Shown here: piece by piece, positions 45,914 through 58,668 of the stretch
Numbering within the stretch: the stretch's first letter is position 1
Layout of the letters: each line of letters opens with the position of its first letter
Assembly (NCBI RefSeq): GCF_004210375.1
Contig: NC_134825.1
Location: 64,905,558-64,969,557, forward strand
Direction: 5' to 3'
DNA from: Tachypleus tridentatus
Lineage: Eukaryota; Arthropoda; Merostomata; Xiphosura; Limulidae
Length of the DNA stretch: 64,000 bases
Program-made: the position numbers and the translations under genes
The notes under the pieces: generated by a model
What the model was told of the DNA's origin: nothing
Database searches by the model: none
The model's input: the letters and a program-made list of their open reading frames with translations, nothing else

Positions 45914-46195
45914 AGGGCCCGGCATGGCCAAGCGCGTAAGGCGCGCGACTCGTAATCCGAGGGTCGCGGGTTCGTGCCCGCGTCGCGCTAAACATGCTCG
46001 CCCTCCCAGCCGTGGGGGCGTTATAATGTGACGGTCAATCCCACTTTTCTTTGGTAAAAGAGTAGCCCAAGAGTTGGCGGTGGATGGTGATGACTAGCTG
46101 CCTTCCCTCTAGTCTTACACTGCTAAATTAGGGACGGCTAGCACAGATAGCCCTCGAGTAGCTTTGTGCGAAATTCCAAAACAAACAAACAAAAA
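45914..46195 (+). mobile_element. SINE family A, young GC-rich-head subfamily, reference copy
   Basis: Describes family A. Head: tRNA-derived, with A box (GGCCAAGCGCG; GGCCAGGTGGTTAAGG in other copies), a CTCGTAA anticodon loop reading CGT, and B box GGGTTCGTGCCC (GGGTTCGAATCCC in most copies). Body about 200 bp (TGTGACGGTCAATCCCACT, GAGTTGGCGGTGGGTGG, CTTACACTGCTAAATTAGGG). Tail GATAGCCCTCGAGTAGCTTT, GCGAAATTC, then CAAACAAAC repeats. This copy is nearly identical to the one at 31174 and has a near-exact target duplication (GCGAAATGCATAG / GCGAATGCATAG). It is non-coding, transcribed by Pol III if active, and mobilised by a LINE enzyme. Confidence 0.95.
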
Positions 46196-49100
46196 GCGAA
46201 TGCATAGTGTTGAATTGTCCATGTTTTAGTCCGATGGTAATTCAGCAACAAGGTAAAATTCTTTTAATGTTTTTAATATAAAAGTGAGTAACAAAGTCTC
46301 AGTTATTTACTTTATTTTACATTTTCTAAAAAATAAAAATGTGTTTCACATCCACAAAGAGGAAAGGTGGAACATTGCTCAAATGGTTTACTAAAAAATT
46401 TATGTACCAGTTATGAATGAAGTTCATCCAATTCTGAAAGCAAGCTCTTTGACATTAATGTTGACCTCTAGCGTTTTAGACTTTTGCAATGTTTAGATTG
46501 CTTCAGTAATATCGTCACACTGTTAGAGAAATAAAAGGTTGATGTAACTTGGTTGACTGAGAAATATCCGTGTTTATCAGAATACATGTTTGCACCTAGA
46601 GCAGGAAAGGGAAGATACAGTATATGAAACGTATCACATGCGATGAATACGGGTCAGCTGCTGTTACTTAATACCTTACATAGCTCATGATATAAGAGCA
46701 GACAGTAATAACAAACTAGTGAACATTTCGAATCAAAACTATATATGGAAGTCATATGACAAAATAAGTTATGGAAACAATAATGGTGACAATCTCTCAA
46801 AGGTCAAAAAGAAAAGTAACCAAATAAGGTAATGCATATTTTTTCGTCGTGCTGTTGATGTGTGCAGTGACTCTATGGTAGGAACTTTTCTTGCGTGTAT
46901 CTACCCATCCAGAGTAATCGCTGAATAGCACTGCGATAAACTGGCAAATCTTGTTTAAGTACATGTTATAGATGCAATATTCTAATAATATAAACTAAAC
47001 ACTAGCATGTTATATTTCAGAGGTGGAAATTAATACCTAGGAATGGTACTCATTACTGATAACGAATCAGGACACAAGTGAAGTTGCAGTACATGAGTGT
47101 TACAATACATAAAAGCGATCTTGCCATTGAAAGTGCGCAGACAAATGTATCTGAAATAAGAACTTGGCTTACAAATTTAAAATCAATTGATTCCTACTTC
47201 ATAGCACGTTGTTTTATAATTTGGTATTAGTTTAAGTTTTTATCGAAAACAAACAAATGCACAAACCCATAAATTGAATTTCAAATGAATTTAGGCACAT
47301 GCTTCTTTACAGGATGGTCCATTCTTTCTCAGCAAAGTTCTACCTTTCGATAAGAGTTTGGATTCAAACATTTCATTTCTGCAAGGCCAGGTGTATATAT
47401 GTATATACATAGAACGAAACGATTTAGTACTATATAATTAACTCCTCAAAATTAATTGCTTATAAACAGATGGGGAAGATTAATTATAAGGTTTTTATAG
47501 AAACTTCAAAAGATTTTGCGGCATCAGTAACAGAATGAAGTCCCAACATTCAATACTCGTAATAACAACAGTGGAATATCACTCAACATCTAATTATCCT
47601 TTTATATAAGCAACAGTTAAAATATGACAATATTTTCAACATTTTATTGGAGTCTTTCAAAATATTTAACTCCCATTAGTTTCTAAAATTAACTGTTATG
47701 ATATATTAACAATTGTTCTAACCTCAGTTTACCATCCATTTTGAAACATTTTGTTTGTTTTTTAAATTTATGTCAGGAAGTGATAGAGAGAGAGGAAGAG
47801 AAGGAAATAGGAAGTGAAAATAATCATCAGTACAAATGTGCTTATGGTTTAAGTTATATACAAGTTTAGAGACAGCTTAAATAAGGAATGCAGAAAACGT
47901 TAATATGAATGTACAACTTTTGGATAGGATTATATCATCTTCAGGTACAAATACATTACTAGACAAAGAAATATAAATACTGTATGGAACGAAATGGTTA
48001 CATGACCCGATATTGTTCCACACTGTATGTATATATCTATTTATGTTAATATGTCTGTTTAAATTACTTGTACCTAATGATGGCACAATTATGCATTTAT
48101 AAAATGTTCTTTTCATTACCATTCAAGTCGTCTCTAAGCTCTAATTTTTTTAAAGTGAGTTCCTCATCATCAAATTCAAGTTAAATGCATTATTAATTGA
48201 CTGAATTGTACAGTAAACATAAATACATTATGTATGAACTGAACTATACAATAAACACTAGTTGCAAAACCAAAGAATTATTTTCATAAAAGTTTGCCAT
48301 TTGTAAAAAAACACACAAACAATTTACAGGAATGTTTTGTAATTTTTTAAAAGTAAAAGAAATTAAAACAAACATCTAAATGACATATACATATATATAC
48401 ATAATATATATTGTTTACATGGTAAAAATACCACTAATAACATCGTTAACTAATAATAGACCGACATATTAACTCAGATGTCTTTCTACTGTTTATGTAG
48501 ATATGTAAGCATTTCTGTATCTTAATAATCAAGTAATTTTATTGTAACATGAAAAGTCTTGTTTTTCTTCCCCACACGTGCTTGTGGTTTTAAAAGGTGG
48601 TTTTACTTCATATCTTTGACACGGAAATTAGCATAGTATAAATTATTAGTTTGTCAACAAAAAATATGCCATCAACTTTTTAAACTATTGTTATCAGATC
48701 ATTCACTCTAATAACAGTTAATTGTGAAGACTTTATGGTAAGAGGACCTAAATGACTCTTATGAGATCGTCAACCATCAGGAAACTATAATGAAAACTTT
48801 GTTAATGAGAAACCATTATTACAACCAGAGAATTCCGTCAAGACGTTATTACCCAGAAGACCGAACTAATAACTGATCGGAGTTTATACGTCAAAGGAGT
48901 AAAATTACAAATTTCATGAACTAACGAAATCTTAACTGGCTGCTAGATCAATATATCATAGAAACAATAGAATAATAAGAAACTTTATTCTACATTTATA
49001 ACGCGCTTAAAATTAAAAACAAAAGGTGTAAGACTTTATTAATTGGCAAATTGAAAGAATAGCACTCAAGAACTAAGTAAGGAATGAAAAGTTAGAACAG

Positions 49101-50299
49101 TTAAAAACTTACAAATAACATTGGAAATCGAAGTAATGAAAACTATTAATAAATATTACCATCTCATGTAGCACATATGACAAAGTAATCAGTGATCAAA
49201 ACAATTGTATACAATCCTTGATGACGAGAAAACCACTTGAAATAAAAATGTATCTCAGAATGGCTGGTATGGGTATTAACACTTTTATTAATAAGCAGAG
49301 AACAACGTTTCGACCTTCCTAAGTCATCTTTTTGTTAACCTGAGATACACGATTATATGCAATGTTTATACCGCTGTATGTTATATTAATACTACTCCAT
49401 GTAACAGTAACTGAAGTAAATTATTAACAGTTAAGTAACGAAAAAAATTATAAATTCTTAAAGTGTGAAAGAAAGAGATTTTATGTATCTTATATTTCCA
49501 ATTTAACAGAACATCATTCTATGCTGGTAGCAGTTTCAGCGTTATGTAATATTGAATGTACTTAATATGAAGCTGATGGAAATTTAAAACAACTTGATTA
49601 TATTAATGAAGGTAAAACGTTTGAATATTTTCGTATGATAAAAACGGAAATATTGAAATTACATAAGCAGAATATATGTGAAATTAAACGAATTGTTCGA
49701 ATGTAAAATTGAAAGGAAATCTTAAATCATCAGAAGACGTTTGCTCAAGTAAAATTACAAATTAATGAAAAATATTATCAGTAATAACAGTCAACATTAA
49801 GGAAAATGAAAAACAAAATAAAGAACTTGAATCACAAACTAATATCTTGCAAATGGTTCTCATATCTTAAAAAACAAATAATTGTCTTTTAACGGCCCTC
49901 GCGAAATATAATTACTGAATTTCAAAAAGCAACAGAAATACAAAAATGAATATCAGAGAAATTCGGCAAGGAATAAATTATGTGATTAAAGCAACTAGTA
50001 ATAAATGAATTATAAAAAAGGTAAATTATTTATAAATAAGCATCTCCTACATTTTAAATAAAACGTTACAGTTAAATTACTTATAAAAACAAAACTACAA
50101 ATTTATTTAGATTAATAAACCAATACTAATAAAAATATCACAAAATGAAAAGTAATAACAATTAAAAGTAAACCAGATTTTACTAAACTATAACATAAGA
50201 TTAAAACAACAGATACATTTAAAGTTACGTTAAATGGTGATTCAGGAAATGATCATTTGTAATCAGTATAAGAATAACTTCTTTGTTAGTTCAAATATG
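46196..50299. other. Long AT-rich tract, no gene recognised
   Basis: Contains only the hammerhead-like repeat at 49220. The last part (about 49500-50300) could be the eroded 5' region of the LINE that follows, but no motif was recognised in it. Confidence 0.5.
49220..49350 (-). repeat. Hammerhead-like repeat, related copy
   Basis: Minus strand reads AAGATGACTTAGGAAGGTCG followed by AAACG, so the GAAA block is intact, but the CUGANGA block is replaced (AAAAAGA). Outer arms TGTATCTCAG and CTGAGATACA pair. Shares TTAATACCCATACCAGCC with the 20 kb copy. Confidence 0.5.
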
Positions 50300-52400
50300 A
50301 TAAATGAGATACAAATTAATGTATGTAACCTAAATAAACATGTTTATCTTTTTATTATTTATTTACAGTTAATTCCATAGAAAATACATATCAGAGTAAA
50401 TACAGAACTTTGAACCAAAAATGACGAGTTAAATTGACATAATTTAAAGGAATATAAAATATATTACAAAATCAGATATCATAATAAATCAGTAGGTGCT
50501 ATAGTGCTTTTAGTAATGAATAAAGTGTAAAAGAAGTAATCACTGAGCTCATAACAGTTGAAGTAATAACTATATTGTACGTTTAAAATAATACTAATTT
50601 TAATGTTGTGGCCATTTACAGGTCTCAGTCTGACCAGCATAATATACAGAGTTATATTAAATAATTAAAATTTTTCAGTGAAAATAAAATGAGAAATGTA
50701 TACATCATAGGAGACATAAATAAAAATATTGAAGCTGAACAGAAAATCGTGAGATAATATGATATTATGTAAGCTTATTTTGGTTTTTATCCTTCTATAC
50801 AAACTATTAATAAAGAACTAGTCAAGTGCTTGTCTTGATCATACTTATATGAAAACGTATAAAATAGTTTTTATGCAAAGAGCAACAATTAAAATCTAGA
50901 ATTACAGACCATCATATAATATCTCTAAAATTAATTTTAAAAGCTATGCATAAAAGTAATGATAATTTTCATAATAATAAAGTACTGAAAATAAGTGAAA
51001 CAGTTAATTGACAGATAAATATTTCATTATAACATTAAAAAATATAATTACATTTTATATTATTTAATTTAGTTAAATTAGAAATTGATTAAAACTACAG
51101 ATGACAGATGAATTATTATAATCTATTCAACAACGAACTAAAATGCATAGAAATATAAAAATACATTACCATCCTACAATGAATTGATTGAGTTTAAAAT
51201 TATAGAAATTATACTAGAAGACTTATAAATCAAATCAAAATAAATTATAATAAGAATAAATTGTAGTAAAACCAATATGATAAAACAGTGAGACATAATA
51301 AATGAGATAAAAGAAAAACACTCACAATATACTGAAAATTTGACAAGTGTTGCAGTGAATAGTGAATATTTAAGTTTACTTAACAACCAACATTATATCT
51401 AAGTTCATGTAATGAATTTTATATGAATATTAAAAATGAACAAATTAGTAAAAATTATTGTAACTATTTGGAAAAGATACATAAAATTTGTTAATCTAAA
51501 AAGAGGAATAGGAATTATCTAACAGTATAGAAACTAGTTGAATCAAAGTTTAAAGATACTGTTTGTTTTGGAATTTCGCACAAAGCTACTCGAGGGCTAT
51601 CTGTGCTAGCCGTCCCTAATTTAGCAGTGTAAGACTAGAGGGAAGGCAGCTAGTCATCACCACCCACCGCCAACTCTTGGGCTACTCTTTTACCAACGAA
51701 AAGTGGGATTGACCGCAACACTATAACGCCCCCACGGCTGGGAGAGTGAGCATGTTTGCGCGATTCGGGCGCGAACTCGCGACCCTCAGATTGCGAAGCG
51801 CACGCTTTAACGCGCTAGGCCATGCCAGGCCTGAAAGATACTGTTTTAAATTTTTTAAGTTATGTATATCAAATACAAAAAGTAGTTAAAATAAATAATT
51901 TTGCAAGTCATCACAAGAACGTAACTGTTGGAGTACCCCAGAAATCATTCTATTATTGTTTTTTATTATATTTAAATAATTTATGTTAAAATAAGTTTAA
52001 TAGAAAAATAACTTTTGAGCATGACTTGGTATCAATCTACAATCGAAGCAGAATAATGAGGTAATTGAAAATAATGATTCAAAATACGTAAGGATTTTAA
52101 GAAAGTTACAAAAATATCATGAAATATATATTAGCATTTTCTCAAAATGATAACAGTAAATTTAAATATAGTATCACTATGTAAATTATATGTTCACAAA
52201 GCATTATATTGATTCAGTAGGGATATTCAAAGCTAGCAACAGACGAAATCAATATATCATACATAAAGTAAAGTTTATGGGAATTTAAAACTTTCTAAGA
52301 CAAATAAAAACATTTAGAGAAAATGTATTTAGGTCAATTGAAACAATTTGTAATAATACTCTAAAGGAATTAAGATTACTGTTTAGTAAAAAAAATGAAT
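50300..52400 (+). mobile_element. Decayed LINE (non-LTR retrotransposon)
   Basis: Recognised only by translating through stops. The endonuclease domain is visible as SVGAIVLLVMNKV (~50490), VVAIYRSQSDQ (~50605), YIIGDINKNI (~50700), CLDHTYMKT (~50831) and ITDHHIISL (~50901). These match the order of the GGvaIlv, YRPPS, GDFN, DH and SDH motifs of the LINE apurinic-type endonuclease. The reverse transcriptase is visible as TVGVPQKS (~51921) and YLNNL (~51967), matching GVPQGS and YINDL; the FADD site is degraded to FEHD. Many stops and frame changes make it non-functional. A family A SINE (51562-51833) splits it between the two domains. Limits are approximate, the clade cannot be assigned, and no poly(A) or target duplication is seen. 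Confidence 0.7.
51562..51833 (-). mobile_element. SINE family A, young GC-rich-head subfamily, inside LINE
   Basis: Full length. Flanked by an exact 13 bp target duplication AAAGATACTGTTT (51552-51564 and 51834-51846) that interrupts the LINE relic. The head carries the subfamily changes (GCGCGAT, GGGCGCGAACTCGCG). It is later than the LINE insertion. Confidence 0.9.
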
Positions 52401-52739
52401 ATTTATTCAGCATTAAAGAAATGATAAATCATATAGAGGAACCAAAAAGTATATTTATAGTTTTTACACAATATATATATATATGTTGACAAGTACCTAT
52501 TAAAATATTATAACATATTAAAATAGGTTTACTTTACATTAGAGAAAATATTATTTTTATTGTTATTTATGAGTCATATTCAAATAATCTTGTGGATGAA
52601 AATACAAAAATAATCACAAACTAGAAAATACATTACTTGATTTTTAGAACCTCAAATTCAAAGAAACAAGAAAACTTCCAAGAGATTTGAAAAACAAAGA
52701 GAGATTCAACAACAAATATAATTTTAAGACTACGTTATG

Positions 52740-53480
52740 TTCAGGTAAGAAGCTATCAAAGCACCTCTGGTCAAAAATGGAATCCGTCTAAAGAAAGGAA
52801 ATAGAAAGAGATATTTCTGCATTATAAAGAAGGTCCAGCATTTTGAAGTCCATATCACTGGTGGAAAGAAAAAATCTTCAGCAATTCAAATGTTACCAAG
52901 AAGTCCATGGTTGGTTAATGAAGCTAATGGTAGAACAATTAGTAAACTACAAGGATATTTCTGATTGGAATAAAATAATTACAACTCACATAAAGCTATC
53001 AAGACGTATTTAAGTGAAAAAAGATAAATGTGTGTGCTAAGGAAGTTATCTACAACAGAGAAAGAAAATATTCAGGGAACTTCTAAAACATCTTTTATTT
53101 GAAAAGATAAAAATAGCATTTAGAAAATCCTAGAAACATCTCTGATGAGGAAAAAATAATGTCAACAGTATTTTGGAAGCTATAAATCAGTTTCTGATCG
53201 AAATAAAGATATATAACACTTAACAATATACTTATACATTTGTTATCAGAAGCATAAAACATAGGAAGGAATCAATACGTCTCTGATCAGAATAAATATT
53301 AAGTGCACTTTGAAATCTTCTAATATGTCTCTGATCAGAACAACGTATTGAATGCACGCAGGAAGCTAACGCTAAGAATACATTTCCCATCATAAGAAGA
53401 TAATGGTGGAGAAATGCTCATATAACATATAACAAGTGATCAACATTTCCCTGATCAGAAGGAGGTACTGCAAGTGTTGG
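52740..53480. repeat. Strongly diverged tandem repeat, ~60-75 bp
   Basis: TCTCTGATCAGAA-type blocks recur (about 52960, 53138, 53195, 53280, 53330, 53450), each followed by ATAAAGTAT-like and GGAAGCT/GGAAATCT-like words. Old array lying just 3' of the LINE relic. Confidence 0.6.
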
Positions 53481-53579
53481 GAAATCTCTAGTAGCTGTGA
53501 TCGAAAAACACAAAACAAACATAAGGGGAACGCTTGAAAAAACACAAAAAGTTATTTGAAAAAAACAACAAGAATAACG

Positions 53580-53662
53580 CGTGTTTGTGTGTGTTTTTCT
53601 TATAGCAAAGCCACATCAGGTTATCTGCGGTGTCCATCGAGGGGAATTGAACAAAAAATAAC
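53580..53662 (-). mobile_element. SINE family C, truncated
   Basis: TTATAGCAAAGCCACATCAG, TCCATCGAGGGGAATTGAAC, then the head is replaced by A-rich sequence. Confidence 0.75.
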
Positions 53663-53801
53663 AGCAGATATTGCCAATATATCACTGCTCTAGCAAATCA
53701 TGATGGTAGATGCAAATTCCTACAACTTTAATTTAATGAAGACAATGGCAAAGCTTGGAAGTTAACAATGTCCTTATAATCTGATGAAGATAATTTCAAC
53801 A

Positions 53802-53837
53802 TTTATCATATGCATATGATAGTTTGCATATGATAAA
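53802..53837. repeat. Perfect 13 bp inverted repeat
   Basis: TTTATCATATGCA (53802-53814) and TGCATATGATAAA (53825-53837) with a 10-base loop, plus an inner palindrome ATCATATGCATATGAT. Function unknown; AT-rich chance is possible. Confidence 0.7.
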
Positions 53838-53839
53838 AA

Positions 53840-56190
53840 TTAGCAATACTCATATCAAGAATATCTTAAATGCACCAACATTACCTGAAATTGAGCAAAA
53901 TCTTGTCTAAGAAGACATTTTGTCACAACAATAAGTGTGGAAGTTTGTTTCCATATTATTTATTCAGAAAACTTACAGTTTATTGTGTAAGATCTGTTAT
54001 TTTACATTCAATCAAACAATCATTTGCGCATTCTAAAATTTGCAACACTATTTATAAATGTCTAATATATAATCAAAAATACAAATATATACAGAAAAAT
54101 GCTCATTGGTGTCGAAAAATGTTATTGATTAACTAAAGTTTAGAATATTTCTTTAAGGTTCTATCTCCCGCATGCAATAATTGCTTGACATGTGTATTGT
54201 AATCACTTTTCATAATATTTATTAGTAAGATAATAAGTAGACCATAAGGTAAATTAAAGCATGTATAAAATGTGATCTAATGACAGTCCTACCAGCATCT
54301 TGTATTACAAGCTATTTTCAGTTAACTTTCCACTTTTAAACCATATATCTCATGAAAAGCTGACCGATATCTGTCTTAAACCAGTTTTGGGTTTTGTCAT
54401 GTAAAGAGCACGTTAAAACTATTTATCAGAAGTATATGGGTATTGAATAGAGAATAAATGCAATGAGTCATTGTATGGAAGACAGCTTATTCAACTGACT
54501 ATCAGGAAAGTATTTTAGAAAAGAAAATATAATCATACATAGTAAAGTTTGGTCGGATGTATCACATTAGTTAGTTAATGTACACGAATTGTGAATGCGG
54601 TAATTCTTGTTCATTTCTGCAACAAACACAATTTGCATTTTGGAACCATAATTGATAGTTAACTTCCACGATTTATTATTATCGTCAGACAAGAATAACT
54701 CATAAACTGACGGTGGATCAGTTATCTAGCTGCCCTTTCTGTATTCATTAGTTCGAAATTAAGGACAGTTACGTGTGGGTAGCCGTTGTGTAACCTTGCA
54801 TGATATTCTAAACGTATGAAATTAATTGGGCAATTTTTCTTTTAAATAGCGTTTCTCCAGCTTATTACCCTCATCATATTTATCGCAGATAACTGGAATG
54901 TTTATATCATCTTTTTCTAACAACATGTTTGTGGTTGCATAGAACTGTTTTTAATTAGGCTTGAAACTGAAAATTAAACGTTTACACGTAAACAGCTCAG
55001 TGCTGATTTTTACATTATGAAAGATAGAAAACGAAAGAATGTTTTTGGTCTCATGGGTCAAATTTCACCTTACCTCTCTCTTAACATCCAGAATATTCTT
55101 ACTGATTGTTCATCATTATTAACATAACATGAAAGGAATAATCAGTGAAAAATACACTTATATTTATACATCTGTTCACAATGTTTATTTCGACGTTTGT
55201 AATACTTTAGATATTAAAATTTCCTTTTAAAAGAAATTACATTTTTTACATGGAAATTTCGAAACTTTCGTTTTTCCTAGAAACCCAACCATTAACGCCT
55301 TTAACAAACGACTCAGGATTACAGATTTTCCAAGTAACAATCATCTTTATTTCATGATATTTCTTGGCCATAGCAATTTATAAGTTGACGTTCTTACAAT
55401 TATAGGAAAACAGAATGGTTGTTTTATGGCTTAGGTGTAATTATGTTTTTTCTTTGTCCTGCATCACTTGGTTTTGCCACTTCTTTTTGTCTAGCATTAA
55501 TCGAAAAAAGTTGAGTTGTGTTTCAGTCTGAGTAGCCTAGCAGAAGATGAATTATATGAAATAGTAATGAGAATCTGATATGTTCAATCCAAGTTGTCGT
55601 TTCTCATAAACATTTGCTTGTCTGTAACTTCTGTTGTCTGCTGTATTGTTTGTTTGTTTTGTAAATAAATATATTATTCGAAGGTTACTACTTGTGGCTT
55701 TTCTCATCCAGTGAGATGCGACATTAGTTCAGTGTTTTCATACGGTTCACCAACTAGTTACACACCACCTGAATGTTTGAGTCACGTTATCATTACGGTT
55801 ACCAAACTCACACTTTAAAACAAAACTGTGTATGTGGTGCTGGCAGTTCCAGGATAGAAAACTAATGTCGAGCTTCTTCAGATAGGTGTCTCTTCTTTCT
55901 TAGGTATGAATTTCTTCATTTAGATTTGTTATTAATTTTTGCTAGAATGAGAACATTCTGAGAGCTCTTTGATATTGTCTTTATCTATAAAGCGTGTTTC
56001 ATTGGCGATGTGCGCTGTGAGACTATTCATTTTTACAGTAAAACTTTAAACTTTGATGGAAAAAATCTAAACTCTCAGTGTATGTGGTATTGAGAAATAA
56101 TCTTATTTTTCCAAATTAAATTATGTGTGATAAATAATATGGATAAAGCTATTGTAATCCAATCAGACGATTTATTTTTCCTAATGCTAT
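53840..56190. other. AT-rich DNA, decayed SINE only
   Basis: No coding region or repeat recognised apart from the old SINE piece at 54690. Confidence 0.55.
54690..54822 (+). mobile_element. SINE family A, decayed 3' half
   Basis: Ordered weak matches (ACTGACGGTGG, TAGCTGCCCTTTCTGTATTC, AAATTAAGGACAG, GTGTAACCTTGC). An old remnant. Confidence 0.5.
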
Positions 56191-56202
56191 TTCTTAGGTC
56201 AG

Positions 56203-56474
56203 GCCCGGCATGGCCAGGTGGTTAAGTTAGTCGACTCTAATCCCAGGGTCACGGGTTCGAATCCCCATCACACCAAACATGCTCGCTCTTTCAGCCATAG
56301 GGGCGTTATTATGTGACGATCAATCCCCCTATTCGTTGGTAAAAGAGTAGCCCAAGAGTTGGCGGTGGGTGGTGATGACTAACTCCATTCCCTCTAGTCT
56401 TACACTGTTAAATTAGGGACGGCTATCGCAGATAGCCCTCGAGTAGCTTTGCGCAAAATTCAAAAACAAACAAT
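56203..56474 (+). mobile_element. SINE family A, full length, clear target duplication
   Basis: Head GGCCCGGCATGGCCAGGTGG, B box GGGTTCGAATCCCC, complete body and tail. ATTTCTTAGGTCA is repeated on both sides. Confidence 0.94.
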
Positions 56475-57728
56475 TTCTTAGGTCATAGAATCGAGAAAAA
56501 AGAATCTAGAATTATTATCTGACAAAATTCCGTGTTAACGAGAACTGAGAACTGGTAGAAAGGTAAAATAACATTACTGTACTTATAAATGTCTAGATTA
56601 ATTTTAATTTTATATTTTTATTAGTATTGTTTTTTGTTATCACATAATATTTTATTCAATTTCCTAATCACCCTATTAAAAATACTGAAATCAAATAACG
56701 TAATAAAGCTATAGCAAGTTCAGTGTATTTAATTATACTTACAACACATTTGTATAGACAGTTTAAGAGAGGACATTTTGGTTACGTGAGTATTTATGGA
56801 GAGACTGAAAACGTATGTTTACGAAGAAACCGTACCACTTATGCAGTTCATCTACTAAAATGTATGGATTAGTTTTGATTGAAATATATACGGTAACAAA
56901 TTAAAGTCAGTTAAGTACAACAATTATTATGATGACATTTCGAAATGTACCCACAACCAGTACCACCAATAGAAGCATATAAATACAACTAAATTGTGAC
57001 TACGTTGTATGTGAACATGTAAACGAGCGTAGCTCAAACAGTAGATGCTCCTGACAGTGCAAGCAACACACGCGCTCAGATCAGAAATGTGATGTTCATC
57101 ACAGCGATGCTAAAACATTTTCAATTCGTTGACGCCTTAACACGTAGACTTTAAAATATCAATAGACCTTCAGTAAATGGAAACACCCATCCTGAATCTA
57201 CACGCACAATTAAAAATAACAAAAGTGTATCGCAGTTCAAACTAATCTTCTATAACTGAACTGATAACTGAGCATTTTGTATATATAGACTTGTGTTTAA
57301 CAACTGGCGAGTTTTCGGAAGAGCATTAAAACAGTCTTAATAGTTTTATGACGTTTACCCCTAACAGGGTGTGATTTTCGAATTATCATCATCAGTGTAT
57401 CAGTTTAATATATCATTTTTGTTTATTCCACGAATACTACATAATCCACAAAAATAATGGGTTATAATAGCATTTCAAATTCCTCATGAGGTAATTTTAT
57501 ATATTAGAATTCCATAAAAACTCTACTTATTTGAAATTTGAATGTATCTGAAACAAAAGATGGCGGACTTAGTACTTTCATTCGAAACACTTTATGCACT
57601 GATCTTTAACATATACTAGAGAAATGCAAAGTATGATAAATACAACATCTGAATTTAGTATAATAACTATTGTAAGGTAGTAAATGCCATTTAACTATGT
57701 AATTCTTTATGGATTTTACTTTGAGATG
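56475..57728. other. Nothing recognised
   Basis: No repeat family, splice-flanked frame or RNA gene seen. The stretches 57991-58668 and 58932-59273 are similar. Confidence 0.55.
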
Positions 57729-57990
57729 GTTTGTTTCTTATTAAACACAAAGCTACACTATTGAGTTTCTATGCTTTGCCCCCCTTCAGTGGCTCAGCGG
57801 TATGTCTGCAAACTTACAACGCTAAAATCTGGGTTTCGATACCCGTGGTGGGGGGAGCACGGACAGCCCATCGTGTAGCTTTGTGCTTAATTCAAAACAA
57901 TAACAACAACTTCTATGCTTTGCTAGCCAGGGTTATTGAAACCCAAATATGTTGTCGTAAACCAGCAAACTTAACTTTGAGTTACTGGGA
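57729..57990 (-). mobile_element. SINE family B, older copy split by a second B
   Basis: Parts 57729-57779 (TTAAACACAAAGCTACACTA) and 57911-57990 (CTAGCCAGGGTTATTGAAAC, CCAGCAAAC) form one minus-strand copy, separated by a plus-strand copy of the same family. Confidence 0.82.
57780..57910 (+). mobile_element. SINE family B inserted in family B
   Basis: Complete copy (CAGTGGCTCAGCGGTATGTC, GGGTTTCGATACCCGTGG, tail GTGTAGCTTTGTGCTTAATT). TTCTATGCTTTGC is duplicated at 57767-57779 and 57911-57923 from the older element. Confidence 0.92.
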
Positions 57991-58668
57991 AATTACTTAG
58001 AGATGACTTTACAGACTTAGAAGCTTAAAACCGAACATTTGATTTCAGAAAGATGCAGTTTGAAAATGTTTACCTGTCATAGAAAACTTGAAGTAAAACA
58101 TAGTTTTAAGCCACAACAGATTTAATAACTTTCAGACATCGTAACTGAGGTCACTCTTTGTTTTATTAGCTTCATTTTTAAATTATCCTAATCTTGTGTT
58201 TATATTGGTTAATTTCTCCAAATATCTACTTCTATACACAAATAATAAACTTGCCAGATAATGAGACTACGTGGAAATTCTGTCAAAACTCAAGACCTTG
58301 AGAAATGGACATCAATATCCTTAACTACTTACCTTCTTTAATCATATGAAGACAATTTAAAAAAAAATGATCGATTTCAGTGACGTTTTGTAGAAAGAAA
58401 ACCTAGAAATTGTCAGTTCTAGTCATGTCATAAGTTACGATCACGAGAATAGTCTGGCATAAAACTAACACTTTGTTTCATACCAACAATTTATTCTGCC
58501 GGGTCCGAATAAACTGTCCTAACGCAAAAAAAAACAAAACTCTCTTATTAACTTACTCTTTATGCTAAGAAACAAAACTTCAATAAGACATTATAAACAA
58601 AGTGGAAAAAACACTAGTAGAATTCACATGTCACTTTTACAGTATATCACTAGTTTAAATATTAAAAT

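Noticed and set aside
45914..45990. tRNA-gene-like sequence with A and B boxes (and the same at about 25 other sites)
   Set aside because: Each is the head of a family A SINE with a fixed 200 bp body and CAAAC tail; the acceptor and anticodon stems do not pair as in a true tRNA.
53870..54136. 88-codon plus-strand ORF
   Set aside because: AT-rich with no homology I recognise, no splice or promoter context; consistent with chance.
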